In this document: positions 17,474 to 26,681 of the stretch, piece after piece
Layout: each line of letters starts with the position of its first letter
Position numbering within the stretch: position 1 is the first letter of the stretch
Assembly: GCA_036397555.1 (NCBI GenBank)
Contig: DASWIS010000031.1
Location: forward strand, 188,004 to 252,003
Length of the DNA: 64,000 nucleotides
Direction: 5' to 3'
Source of the DNA: Candidatus Zixiibacteriota bacterium
Lineage (GTDB): Bacteria > Zixibacteria > MSB-5A5 > WJJR01
The notes under the pieces: model-generated
The model's input: only the letters and a program-made list of their open reading frames with translations
Database searches by the model: none
What the model was told of the DNA's origin: nothing
Translations under genes and position numbers: made by a program

Positions 17474-18957
17474 CCGATACCGCCCGCGGATGTCCGCTCT
17501 CGGGGATCATGCCCGACTGCGGCGCCCCGGCAGCGGAGGTTGTCGTCCATGGCATCGCGTATGACTCCCGGCGCGTGCGGCCGGGCGATCTGTTTTTTGC
17601 CTTCAAGGGGCTGCGCGCCGACGGGGCCGATTTTGTCGCCGATGCCGTCGCCCGCGGGGCGGCGGCGGTCGTCGCCGAGCGCGACGTTCGATGCGATGTG
17701 CCGGTCGTCGTCGTCGACAACGCGCGGCGAGCGATGGCCGAGGCGTCGCATCGTTTCCACGACCATCCGGATCGCGCCATCAAGCTCATCGGCGTGATCG
17801 GCACCAACGGCAAGAGCACGGTGGCCGCCGGATTGCATCGGATTCTCATGCACGCGGGCATGCCCGCCGGTCTGATCGGCACACTGGAATGCACCTGGCC
17901 CGGTGCTTCCATCAAGGCCGAGCGCACCACTCCGGAAGCGCCCGACATCGATGCGATGCTGGCGCGCATGCGCGAGGGGAGTGTCACGCACGCCGCCATG
18001 GAGGCCTCCTCTCATGCCGTCGCGCTCGACCGCGTGTGGGGGCTGACATTCGCCGGGCTGGTGTTCACGAACCTCACCCGAGACCATCTCGACTATCACG
18101 CATCGATGGACGCCTATAAAGCGGCGAAGCGCGCGCTCTTTGAGCGGCTGAACGACTCGAACCAGTTCGCGGTCATCAACGGCGAGGATCCCGTCGCCAA
18201 CGAGTTCGCCGCCGCCAGTGAACCGGCGCGCGCCATGCGCTTTTCACGAACGTGGCATGACGGCGATGTCACGATCTCGATCGATTCGCACACGCTCGAC
18301 GGGACCAGCGGCCGACTCAGTTTCGGCGAGGACGAGATGATGTTTCAATCGCCGCTCTGCGGCGAATTCAACCACTCCAACATTGCAGCCATGGCCGCCG
18401 CTGCCTGGGGCGCGGGCTTGGCGCCCAATGTCATTGCGGGCGGTATTTCCAGGTTTGGCGGCGTACCCGGGCGTCTGGAGTTCATTCACTCCGGCGCGCC
18501 ATTCTGGGTGTGCATCGATTTCGCACACACTCCCGATGCATTCACCTCAGTCTTATCGACATTGCGCCCGATGGTCGGCGGACGTCTCAATGTTCTCTTC
18601 GGCTGCGGCGGCGACCGCGACCGCGGCAAACGGCCCCTGATGGCGAAGGCGGTCGCCCAGTGGGCCGATCAGGTGTACCTCACCTCGGACAACCCGCGTT
18701 CGGAAGACCCCGACGCGATCATTGCCGAGGTGCGGGCCGGATTCGATCCGGATTTTTCTGTTTGGGTCCAGGCAGATCGCGCACGCGCCATTGCCCACGC
18801 GATCGACGATGCGCAGCCCGGTGATTTGGTCCTTCTGTGCGGGAAGGGCCACGAGACAACTCAGGAAATCGCCGGAACGATGCATCCGTTTTCCGATCGC
18901 CAGGTGGCGGCCGAAGCGCTCGCGGCGGCAGGGCACCCGCCGCCAAAGGCCCCATGA
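17470..18957 (+). CDS. murE: UDP-MurNAc-L-Ala-D-Glu:meso-diaminopimelate ligase
   Basis: 495 residues from ATG 17470, which overlaps the ftsI stop (ATGA); a longer open frame upstream runs inside ftsI and is not family-like. Mur ligase architecture: N-terminal UDP-binding domain (IAYDSRRVRPGDLFFAFKG), ATP-binding loop GVIGTNGKSTVAAG, and the C-terminal domain with TSDNPRSEDP. The DNPR motif is the meso-diaminopimelate recognition signature, as opposed to the motif of lysine-adding enzymes, so the wall is of the A1-gamma, Gram-negative-like type. A small terminator-like hairpin overlaps the stop codon (separate entry). Confidence 0.96.
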   Translation: MTDTARGCPLSGIMPDCGAPAAEVVVHGIAYDSRRVRPGDLFFAFKGLRADGADFVADAVARGAAAVVAERDVRCDVPVVVVDNARRAMAEASHRFHDHPDRAIKLIGVIGTNGKSTVAAGLHRILMHAGMPAGLIGTLECTWPGASIKAERTTPEAPDIDAMLARMREGSVTHAAMEASSHAVALDRVWGLTFAGLVFTNLTRDHLDYHASMDAYKAAKRALFERLNDSNQFAVINGEDPVANEFAAASEPARAMRFSRTWHDGDVTISIDSHTLDGTSGRLSFGEDEMMFQSPLCGEFNHSNIAAMAAAAWGAGLAPNVIAGGISRFGGVPGRLEFIHSGAPFWVCIDFAHTPDAFTSVLSTLRPMVGGRLNVLFGCGGDRDRGKRPLMAKAVAQWADQVYLTSDNPRSEDPDAIIAEVRAGFDPDFSVWVQADRARAIAHAIDDAQPGDLVLLCGKGHETTQEIAGTMHPFSDRQVAAEALAAAGHPPPKAP

Positions 18958-19037
18958 CGGGGCGTTTTTACCGATCGGGTGTGTGGATCCAGGGGGGGAT
19001 CCATCCCCGATTCGCCAACAAATCCCCGCGTGCGGGG
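18949..19037 (+). terminator. Possible attenuator between murE and murF
   Basis: GCCCC (18949-18953), five bases, GGGGC (18959-18963) followed by GTTTTT is a weak intrinsic-terminator shape overlapping the murE stop codon. Downstream lie an inverted repeat TGGATCC/GGATCCA at 18984-19003 around a seven-G run, and a hairpin CCCCGC-GT-GCGGGG at 19024-19037. This 92-base gap is the longest in the cluster before ftsA and the only one with such structure. The stem of the first hairpin has only five pairs, so partial read-through is expected. Confidence 0.35.
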
Positions 19038-19049
19038 CGCACATAGATT

Positions 19050-20441
19050 GTGATCAGAATGAGTGCCGAGAATGCCTGCGCCATCATGAATGGGACATTG
19101 GCCCGCGTGCAGGATGGCGCGCGCCGTTTCGCCGGTGTCTCCATCGACTCGCGGACGCTGCGGCCGCGCAACGCCTTCTTCTGCCTGCGGGGCGAACGTG
19201 TCGATGGGCACCGCTTTGCCGAGACGGCTGCGCGGAATAGCGCCGGCACCATTGTGGTTAACAGGGAGCGTCTGCCGCGTTTTCGCCGACTGCCGGTTCC
19301 CGTCATCGGCGTCGATGACACGGTCACTGCGCTCGGCGATCTGGCGGCGGAGTTTCGCAAACGCTTCCCGACGCGCTATATCGCCGTCACCGGGTCGGTC
19401 GGCAAGACCACGACCAAAGAGATGATCGCAGCGGTCCTGGCGACCAAGTGCCGAGTCTTCCGCTCGCCGGGCAACTACAACAACCTGCTGGGCATTCCCC
19501 TGGCATTGCTGGAACGGACCCCTTCGTCGGATGCCGAACCGCTGGGCGTTCTCGAGTTCGGAATGTCCTCGCACGGTGAGATCGCGCGTCTTACCGGGAT
19601 GATCCAGCCCCAATGGGGTGTGGTGACCCGCATCGGCGTCGCGCATTTGTTGCAGATGAAATCGTTGCTGCAGATCGCGCGCGCCAAACGCGAGTTGTTC
19701 GATCATTCGGATCCGAGCGTCACGGCCTTTCTGAATGCCGATGACCCGTACCAGCGGCGCTGGGCGGCCCGATGGCGCCGGCCGACCGTTCGCTACGGGA
19801 TCGACCACGCCGGGGATGTCACGGCCTCCGATCTGCGCTCCACCGCAAGCGGCGTGTCCTTTCGCGTCAATGCTCGTCACGACTTCGCGATTCACATGGC
19901 GGGCGAGTACAACGTTTCCAATGCGCTTGCGGCCATCGCCGTCGGCCGTTCGTTCGGCGTCAGCTTTCGCGACATCGCCGACGCGTTGCGACGAGTCCGG
20001 CCGGTCGGTGAACGCTCGCGCATCCTGCGCTGGAACGGCGCGCTGATTATCGACGATTGTTACAACGCCAACCCAACATCGATGGCGGCGGCGATTGAAT
20101 CGCTCAAACATCGCACGACACGGAGTCGGCGGATTGTCGTTCTGGGAGCAATGCGCGAACTGGGACGCGGTGAGCGGCAGTGGCATCGACGTGCCGCGCA
20201 GGACACGCGCGGTCTCGATCTGGTCCTTACGGTCGGACCGGGAGGGCTGCTTTATCAATCGGGCTTGCCGTCAGAAATAGCCCACACGCATGTGGCGTCC
20301 GCCGCCGCGGCCGCACAGTGGGCGACACGTCATCTCCGGCGGGGGGATGTCGTGCTCATCAAGGGATCGCACAGCGAAGGGCTGGACGTCATCGGGCAAC
20401 GATTGCGCGAACATGAAACCACGCGGGGCCGGCGCTCTTAA
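19050..20441 (+). CDS. murF: UDP-MurNAc-tripeptide:D-alanyl-D-alanine ligase
   Basis: 463 residues from GTG 19050; ATG 19059 is an equally possible start. MurF adds D-Ala-D-Ala to the UDP-MurNAc-tripeptide in the cytoplasm. Motifs: FAGVSIDSRTLRPRNAFFCL (N-terminal domain), ATP-binding VTGSVGKTTTKEMI, NYNNLLGIPL which is typical of MurF, the NADDP loop, and C-terminal IIDDCYNANPTSM with LGAMRELG. The order and motifs separate it from MurC, D and E. No D-Ala-D-Ala ligase gene lies in this cluster, so ddl must be elsewhere. Confidence 0.95.
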   Translation: MIRMSAENACAIMNGTLARVQDGARRFAGVSIDSRTLRPRNAFFCLRGERVDGHRFAETAARNSAGTIVVNRERLPRFRRLPVPVIGVDDTVTALGDLAAEFRKRFPTRYIAVTGSVGKTTTKEMIAAVLATKCRVFRSPGNYNNLLGIPLALLERTPSSDAEPLGVLEFGMSSHGEIARLTGMIQPQWGVVTRIGVAHLLQMKSLLQIARAKRELFDHSDPSVTAFLNADDPYQRRWAARWRRPTVRYGIDHAGDVTASDLRSTASGVSFRVNARHDFAIHMAGEYNVSNALAAIAVGRSFGVSFRDIADALRRVRPVGERSRILRWNGALIIDDCYNANPTSMAAAIESLKHRTTRSRRIVVLGAMRELGRGERQWHRRAAQDTRGLDLVLTVGPGGLLYQSGLPSEIAHTHVASAAAAAQWATRHLRRGDVVLIKGSHSEGLDVIGQRLREHETTRGRRS

Positions 20442-20458
20442 CGGCTCGGATTGCGACT

Positions 20459-21544
20459 ATGTTCTATCACCTGCTCTATCCGCTCAGCGATGTCGTCAGC
20501 GTCTTCAATGTCTTCCGATATATCACCTTTCGCTCCGCCTATGCCGTCGTGACCGCGCTGGTCATCTCCATCTGGCTGGGGCCGTGGATCGTCGAACAAC
20601 TCCGTCGCAAGCAGGTCAAAGAGAAGATCCGCCGCGAAGGGCCGCAGTCACACTATGCCAAAGAGGGCACGCCGACCATGGGCGGGATCATCATCCTGCT
20701 GGCGATCATCGTGCCGACGCTGCTCTGGGCGGATTTGACCAACCGCTACATCCAACTGATTCTCGCCGTCACGCTCGGCACCGGACTGATCGGACTGATC
20801 GATGACTACTCCAAAGCGGTGCGCGGTCAGCCCAAGGGGTTGGTCGCGAAGAAAAAGCTGGCCGGACAGTTGATCCTCGGATTGGCGCTGGGAGTGGTGC
20901 TGTACGCCTGGCCGCCCGCACCGGAATTCACGACCGACACCGATGTCCCCTTCTTCAAGAATCTCGTGCTGCCGTTGGGCGTATTCTTCATCCCGTTTGT
21001 GCTGCTGGTTGTGGCCGCGACCTCCAATGCGGTCAATCTCAGCGATGGACTCGACGGGCTGGCGGTCGGCTTGTCGGGCATCGCCTTCCTGGCGTTCGCC
21101 GCGATCAGCTATTTGACCGGCCGCGCCGATTTCTCGAAGTACCTGGCCATCACCTATCTCCCCGGGGCGGGGGAATTGACGATCTATTGCGCCGCGACCC
21201 TGGGCGCATCACTGGGGTTTTTGTGGTTCAATGCTCACCCGGCCGAAGTCTTCATGGGCGATACCGGCGCGCTGGCATTGGGCGGCGCACTTGGGACGGT
21301 CGCGATTTTGACCAAAAAGGAAATCCTGCTGTTCATTCTCGGCGGCGTGTTTGTGGCTGAGGCGCTCTCGGTCATCATTCAGGTCGGATACTTTCGCATG
21401 ACCGGCAAACGCGTCTTTCGCATGGCGCCGTTGCACCATCACTTCGAGTTGCTCGGGTGGCATGAATCGAAGGTGGTTGTCCGTTTCTGGATATTGGGAA
21501 TCATCTGCGCACTGCTGACGCTGTCGACCCTGAAAATTCGATAG
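20459..21544 (+). CDS. mraY: Phospho-N-acetylmuramoyl-pentapeptide transferase
   Basis: 361 residues, about ten transmembrane segments. MraY transfers phospho-MurNAc-pentapeptide from UDP to undecaprenyl phosphate to make lipid I at the inner membrane. Family motifs: EGPQSHYAKEGTPTMGGI in the first cytoplasmic loop, the catalytic-region DDYSKAVRG, NAVNLSDGLDGLA, and the C-terminal FRMAPLHHHFELLGW. All the Asp and His residues known to be needed for magnesium and catalysis are present in these segments. Seventeen bases separate it from murF, 14 from murD. Confidence 0.97.
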   Translation: MFYHLLYPLSDVVSVFNVFRYITFRSAYAVVTALVISIWLGPWIVEQLRRKQVKEKIRREGPQSHYAKEGTPTMGGIIILLAIIVPTLLWADLTNRYIQLILAVTLGTGLIGLIDDYSKAVRGQPKGLVAKKKLAGQLILGLALGVVLYAWPPAPEFTTDTDVPFFKNLVLPLGVFFIPFVLLVVAATSNAVNLSDGLDGLAVGLSGIAFLAFAAISYLTGRADFSKYLAITYLPGAGELTIYCAATLGASLGFLWFNAHPAEVFMGDTGALALGGALGTVAILTKKEILLFILGGVFVAEALSVIIQVGYFRMTGKRVFRMAPLHHHFELLGWHESKVVVRFWILGIICALLTLSTLKIR

Positions 21545-21558
21545 CCCGGACCGACACG

Positions 21559-22995
21559 ATGCCGCGCGCGCACTTACATTTGTCGGATCAGACGATGACC
21601 CACGATCGCACCATCGACGCAAGAACGATTCGCGGCCAAGGCATCCTCGTGATCGGCATGGCGCGTTCCGGCGTCGCCTGTGCGAGGATGTTGAAGCAAC
21701 GCGGCGCGGATGTCTTTGTTTCCGATGCCGCGCCCGCAGCGAAGCTGACCGCGGCGATCGGCGTCCTCGATTCACTCGGCGTCCGGCATGAAACCGGCGG
21801 GCACACGATGTCGTCGCTGGACAGCCGCGATTGGATCGTCACCAGCCCCGGCGTCCCGCCCGACAATATGCTGCTTCTTGAAGCGAAGCGTCGGGAGATA
21901 CCCATCATTGCCGAATTGGAGGCGGCCTATGCGTTGTGCAATGCCCCCGTCTGCGCCGTGACCGGCTCCAACGGCAAGACCACGACCACCGCGTGGCTGG
22001 GTTCGATTGATGCCGCGGCCGGACGCGCCATTCAAGTCGGCGGCAACATCGGTCGTCCTTTTTCCGAATTCGCCGGGGAGATGACCGCCGATCAATGCGC
22101 CATTCTCGAAGTCTCGACATTTCAACTGGAACATTCTCCGACATTCAAGCCGCACGTGGCCGCCATTCTCAACATCACGCCCGACCACATCGACCGGCAT
22201 GGGTCGTTCGCGGAATATGTACGACTGAAATTCCGCCTCCTCGCCAATCAGACAGCCGGCGACGTTGCCGTGTTGAACGCCGATGATCCCGTCATCGTCG
22301 CTTACGAGAGCAAAAATAAGACCGGCCGTGCCGCTCGCTGGCACTTTTCTGAGCGCCGACTGACGGGTGCGGGAGTGTGGCTCGATGGTGACTTTTTACG
22401 CTATCGTTCATACGATGACGAGGGCATGATCCCGGGATCAGATCGTTTGTGTCCACCCGGCCGACACAACCGCCTGAATGCGGCGGCCGCCGTCGCGATG
22501 GCGCTGGCTGATGGTTTGATGCCTGATGCAATCGAACCAGGGCTGACGGGATTCACCGGCGTCGAGCACCGACTGGAGTTTGTCGCCGATATCGACGGCG
22601 TCCGTTACGTCAACGACTCGAAAGCGACCAACCCTGACAGCGTCGCCAAGGCGCTGGCGTCGTTCGACCGACCGCTCATCGTGATTATGGGCGGCTTGCC
22701 CAAGGGAACGTCATTTTCGCCGCTGGCCGAGAGCATTAGAAATCGGGCGCGCGCCTGCGTCTTTACCGGCAGCGCGCGCGACATCCTGCGGACCGAATTA
22801 GGTGGCGTCGTGGAGCATCGAGTCGCCGAGCTATTCTCCGATGCATTTGAGGCGGCACATCAATTGGCGCAGCGCGGCGACGTGGTTTTGTTGTCTCCGG
22901 GATGCGCGAGCTTCGATCAGTTCGACAATTACGAGCATCGCGGACGCGTATTCAAAGAACTTGTCGGCACTCTCGCGGCGGAGCGGAAGTCATGA
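21559..22995 (+). CDS. murD: UDP-MurNAc-L-alanine:D-glutamate ligase
   Basis: 478 residues from ATG 21559; ATG 21595 would give about 466, nearer the usual 440-460. MurD adds D-Glu to UDP-MurNAc-L-Ala. Visible: the N-terminal Rossmann-like GQGILVIGMARSGVACARML, the ATP loop VTGSNGKTTTTAWLG, NITPDHIDRHGSFAEY, and the C-terminal YVNDSKATNPDSVAKAL plus IVIMGGLPKG. The stop overlaps the ftsW ATG (ATGA). Nothing unusual. Confidence 0.96.
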   Translation: MPRAHLHLSDQTMTHDRTIDARTIRGQGILVIGMARSGVACARMLKQRGADVFVSDAAPAAKLTAAIGVLDSLGVRHETGGHTMSSLDSRDWIVTSPGVPPDNMLLLEAKRREIPIIAELEAAYALCNAPVCAVTGSNGKTTTTAWLGSIDAAAGRAIQVGGNIGRPFSEFAGEMTADQCAILEVSTFQLEHSPTFKPHVAAILNITPDHIDRHGSFAEYVRLKFRLLANQTAGDVAVLNADDPVIVAYESKNKTGRAARWHFSERRLTGAGVWLDGDFLRYRSYDDEGMIPGSDRLCPPGRHNRLNAAAAVAMALADGLMPDAIEPGLTGFTGVEHRLEFVADIDGVRYVNDSKATNPDSVAKALASFDRPLIVIMGGLPKGTSFSPLAESIRNRARACVFTGSARDILRTELGGVVEHRVAELFSDAFEAAHQLAQRGDVVLLSPGCASFDQFDNYEHRGRVFKELVGTLAAERKS

Positions 22996-24161
22996 CCGCG
23001 GCCACACGAGCCAAAGGCGGGATTGTCGAGGTGCTCTCCTCCGTGCCCCGTATGATGCGCCTGAACCGTCCCGGCTGGCCCCCGGCGGACCGCCTGATCT
23101 GGTTTGCATCGATGGCGCTGATGGCGCTGGGCACAGTGATGATACTGTCATCATCGGTCATCCTCGCCGAACGCAAGTTCGGCACACCCGGCTTCTTCTG
23201 GGGACGGCAATTGCTGTGGTGGGCGTTGGCGACCGTGACGCTGGTGACCGTTTCGCGCATCGATCACCGTCGCTGGCAGCCATTGGCGCCCGTGCTCATG
23301 CTGGGGGCATTGATCGGGCTGGTCGTCGTTCTCCTGGTTCCGCCGATCAAGGGAGTCAATCGCTGGATTCCCTTAGGGCCGTTCAATTGGCAGCCCGCCG
23401 AAGGGTTCCGTTTGGGATTCGTCGTCTATGTGGCCGCGTATCTGGCCAAGCGTGGCCCGGACGTGCGATCATTCAGAAAGCTCGTCCCGCTGCTGGTCAT
23501 CCTGGCGACCTGCTCTGTCTTGCTGGTGATGGAGCCGGAGTTGTCTTCGGTTCTCGCGGTCGGCGCCACCGCCATCCTCATGCTCATCGCGGCGGGGATG
23601 CGTTGGCGGCACTTGCTGCCGGGCATTGCCGTCGCCGTTATCAGCGTGTTGACTGTGATCTATGGGTTCGACTACAAGACTCAGCGCATCACCGACTGGG
23701 AACGCGGCCTGACCGTTACCGATGGCTCCTATCAGGTCCGTCAATCCAAGATCGCACTGGGCACCGGCGGCATCATCGGCTCTGGATTGGGCAACGGCCG
23801 CGCCAAAATGCTGTACCTCCCCGAGCCGCACACTGACTTTATCGTCGCCTCGGTCGGAGAAGAGTTGGGATTCATTGGGTTCAGCGCCGTATTGGCGGCA
23901 CTGGGACTGTTGATCTGGAGAAGTTGGAAAGTGGCGCTGGTCGCACCGGACCGCTTCGGCTACTTGCTGTGCATCGGGATCGGCGGCTCGCTGTTTGTCA
24001 ATGCCGCTCTCAATCTCGGAGTGGCGACCGGACTGTTGCCCGCGACCGGGTTGCCGTTGCCGCTGGTCAGCTATGGCGGCTCCTCGCTGTTGATGACGGC
24101 GGCGGGATGGGGCATGGTGCTCAACGTCTCGCGGTTCGGACGGAGGAGCGGGTGGCGATAG
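22992..24161 (+). CDS. ftsW: FtsW septal peptidoglycan glycosyltransferase (SEDS family)
   Basis: 389 residues from ATG 22992, overlapping the murD stop; the frame is open further 5' within murD but without family similarity. Polytopic SEDS protein with about ten helices. Signature segments: ILSSSVILAERKFGTPGFFWGRQ cut by the usual helix, GVNRWIPLGPFNWQPAE, LVMEPELSSV carrying a charged pair in the membrane core, GLGNGRAKMLYLPEPHTDFIVASVGEELGFIG in parts, and LPLPLVSYGGSSLL near the end. FtsW polymerises lipid II at the septum together with FtsI. Position before murG confirms FtsW rather than RodA. Confidence 0.96.
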   Translation: MTAATRAKGGIVEVLSSVPRMMRLNRPGWPPADRLIWFASMALMALGTVMILSSSVILAERKFGTPGFFWGRQLLWWALATVTLVTVSRIDHRRWQPLAPVLMLGALIGLVVVLLVPPIKGVNRWIPLGPFNWQPAEGFRLGFVVYVAAYLAKRGPDVRSFRKLVPLLVILATCSVLLVMEPELSSVLAVGATAILMLIAAGMRWRHLLPGIAVAVISVLTVIYGFDYKTQRITDWERGLTVTDGSYQVRQSKIALGTGGIIGSGLGNGRAKMLYLPEPHTDFIVASVGEELGFIGFSAVLAALGLLIWRSWKVALVAPDRFGYLLCIGIGGSLFVNAALNLGVATGLLPATGLPLPLVSYGGSSLLMTAAGWGMVLNVSRFGRRSGWR

Positions 24162-24162
24162 C

Positions 24163-25278
24163 ATGCGCATCCTGTTGGCGGCCGGGGGGACAGGCGGGCA
24201 TCTGATCCCGGCAATACGCATCGCCGAGGCCTTGCAGCGATGCAGGCCGGATTGCGAAATGATGTTTATCGGATCGGACAAAGGGTTCGAAGAGCGGGTC
24301 GTGACCGCACGCGGCTACACCTATGTCGGATTGCCCGCGCGCGGTCTGTCCCGACGACGCCCGTGGCGCAACATCCCGGCCCTGTGGCGCAATTGGCAGG
24401 CACGGCAATTGTCGCAACGCATCGTCGGCAAATTCGCTCCGGACATTGCCGTCGGCTGCGGCGGCTACGCTTCGTACTTTCCCATCCGCGCCTGCGCGCG
24501 CCGCGGCGTACCCTATGTCCTGCAGGAACAAAACAGTTACCCCGGTTTGGCGACACGGTGGCTGGCGCCAGGCGCGCGCTGTGTCTTTCTCGCGTTTCCG
24601 CAATCGCGCGGATACCTGAAATCGGATGTGCATATCGAGCCCGTTGGCAACCCGGTGGATCCGCGTCTGTCGACGATGACCCGCGAGGAGGCGCGACGCG
24701 CCTGGAATCTCGACATCCACACACGCGTGATCCTGCTGACCGGCGGCTCCGGCGGCGCGCGCTCGATGAACGCCAACATTGCGATGGGCTTGTCGCGTGT
24801 TTCGCCGGCGGTTCCGACCACGTTGCTGTGGCAATCCGGCCGGCACGCGGATGAATCCGGCGGCAACGCGCACGCCGGCTGGACCGTCCGCCGGTTCACC
24901 TTCTCCGATCAGATGACCGAGGCGATGGTCGCGTCCGACCTCGTCATCGGCCGCGCCGGAGCGCTGACCGTCTCGGAAATCGCCGCGGCCGGTCGTCCCG
25001 CGATACTGGTGCCGTATCCCTATGCGACCGCCGACCACCAGATGCACAATGCGCGCGTCCTCTCGGACGCCGGTGCCGCGATCATCATCGAAGATTGTGA
25101 ACTGAAGTGCGATTCACTTCTGGAACGCGCGCTCCGGCTGCTCGATGATTCGTCGCGCATGCAGTCGATGGCACAGGCGTCGCGCGCGCTCGGACAGCCG
25201 AACGCAGCCGACCGGATCGCCGATCGCATTCTGGGAATCGTGACGACACCTCCGTCGACGCGGGAGAAGACATCATGA
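24163..25278 (+). CDS. murG: UDP-GlcNAc:undecaprenyl-pyrophosphoryl-MurNAc-pentapeptide GlcNAc transferase
   Basis: 371 residues. MurG converts lipid I to lipid II at the inner face of the cytoplasmic membrane. GT-B fold with G-loop motif LLAAGGTGGHLIPA at residues 4-17, the second loop GCGGYASYFPI, VLQEQNSYPGLATRW, the C-domain GGSGGARSMN, and the donor site VIGRAGALTVSEIAAAGRPAILVPYP in two blocks with the conserved Glu. Only one base separates the ftsW stop from the ATG; the stop overlaps murC. Canonical. Confidence 0.97.
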   Translation: MRILLAAGGTGGHLIPAIRIAEALQRCRPDCEMMFIGSDKGFEERVVTARGYTYVGLPARGLSRRRPWRNIPALWRNWQARQLSQRIVGKFAPDIAVGCGGYASYFPIRACARRGVPYVLQEQNSYPGLATRWLAPGARCVFLAFPQSRGYLKSDVHIEPVGNPVDPRLSTMTREEARRAWNLDIHTRVILLTGGSGGARSMNANIAMGLSRVSPAVPTTLLWQSGRHADESGGNAHAGWTVRRFTFSDQMTEAMVASDLVIGRAGALTVSEIAAAGRPAILVPYPYATADHQMHNARVLSDAGAAIIIEDCELKCDSLLERALRLLDDSSRMQSMAQASRALGQPNAADRIADRILGIVTTPPSTREKTS

Positions 25279-26681
25279 ATCTCCTTTGGTCGCGACGGAT
25301 CCGGAATCTGCATTTCATCGGCATCGGCGGCGCCGGCATGTCGGGGATGGCCGAGATTCTCCGGGCCAATGGATTTATCGTGACCGGTTCCGATCTGGCG
25401 GAGTCGGAAACGACCGATCATCTCACCGCCGTCGGCATCACGCTGTTCATCGGGCACGATCCGAAACACATTCATGGCGCCGACCTGATCGTGATCTCCT
25501 CGGCCGTCACACCCGACAATCCCGAAGTTCGCGCCGCGCGCGAGGCCGGGCTGCCGGTCATCCGCCGCGCCGAGATGCTCGGTGAACTGATGCGCCTGAA
25601 ATTTTCCATCGGCATCGCCGGGACACACGGCAAGACAACGACCACGTCGATGATCGGACACATTCTCACGCACGCCGGTATGGACCCGACCGTGATCGTC
25701 GGCGGACGCCTTGTCAGTCTCGATGCGAACGCGCAATTGGGCTCCAGCGACTACCTCGTGGCCGAAGCCGATGAATACGACCGTTCGTTTCTCTGCCTGC
25801 ATCCGACCATCGCGATTGCCACGAATCTTGAGGAAGATCACCTGGACTGCTTCGCCGACTTGGCCGATCTGCAGGACAACTTCGTCGCCTTCTTCGGGCG
25901 CGTCCCGTTTTACGGTTCTGTCCTGACCAATGCCGCATCTCCCGCGCTGGCCGCGATTGACTTCCGCATCAACCGTCGGCATCGCACATTCGCGCTCGAA
26001 TCGCCGGCCGATATCTCAGGCGATTCGCTCGAAGTCAAGCCGACGACGAGCCGTTTTGACGTCCACATGGACGGCGGACGGATGGGCACGCTGATGGTCC
26101 CACTGCCGGGACGACACAACGCCGAGAATGCCCTGGCCGCCTGCGCGGTTGCGCTCGAACTGGAGATCCCGTTTGCGACGATCGCCGAGGCCGTCCACTC
26201 GTTCCAGACCGTCGGCCGCCGCTTCGAAATCAAAGGCGCTGCGGCCGGAGTCACGGTCATCGACGATTACGCGCATCATCCGACCGAGTTGCGCGCGGCG
26301 TTGGCGGCAGCGCGTCTGTGGCTCGATGGACGCGGCCGCCTGATTGCGCTGTTTCAGCCGCATCTGTATTCGCGGACGCAGCAATTTCACCAGCAATTCG
26401 CCGAGGCGCTGCAACTGGCCGACGGTGTCATTCTCGCGCCGATCTACCCGGCCCGCGAGCAGCCGATTCCGGGGGTCACCTCGGCGCTGATCACCGACCG
26501 CATCGATTCCTCAACGCTGCCGTTGGGATGCCGTCTTGCGAATTCGCTCGATGAGCTGCCCGCACTGGTCAGCGAATGGGCCGAAAGCGGCGATGCCGTC
26601 ATGACCATCGGAGCGGGATCCATCTATCGCGTTGGTCCGGTCATTCTCAAACGACTCAGCCGCATCGAGGTCAATGCGTGA
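25275..26681 (+). CDS. murC: UDP-N-acetylmuramate:L-alanine ligase
   Basis: 468 residues from ATG 25275, overlapping the murG stop. MurC adds L-Ala to UDP-MurNAc. Motifs: IRNLHFIGIGGAGMSGMAE at the N-terminus (the UDP-MurNAc dinucleotide-type loop), ATP loop IAGTHGKTTTTSMIG, VAEADEYDRSFL, and the C-terminal IDDYAHHPTELRAAL with LFQPHLYSRT, all typical of MurC. In many bacteria murB and ddl follow murC; here ftsQ follows immediately and murB sits 7 kb away. Confidence 0.97.
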   Translation: MNLLWSRRIRNLHFIGIGGAGMSGMAEILRANGFIVTGSDLAESETTDHLTAVGITLFIGHDPKHIHGADLIVISSAVTPDNPEVRAAREAGLPVIRRAEMLGELMRLKFSIGIAGTHGKTTTTSMIGHILTHAGMDPTVIVGGRLVSLDANAQLGSSDYLVAEADEYDRSFLCLHPTIAIATNLEEDHLDCFADLADLQDNFVAFFGRVPFYGSVLTNAASPALAAIDFRINRRHRTFALESPADISGDSLEVKPTTSRFDVHMDGGRMGTLMVPLPGRHNAENALAACAVALELEIPFATIAEAVHSFQTVGRRFEIKGAAAGVTVIDDYAHHPTELRAALAAARLWLDGRGRLIALFQPHLYSRTQQFHQQFAEALQLADGVILAPIYPAREQPIPGVTSALITDRIDSSTLPLGCRLANSLDELPALVSEWAESGDAVMTIGAGSIYRVGPVILKRLSRIEVNA

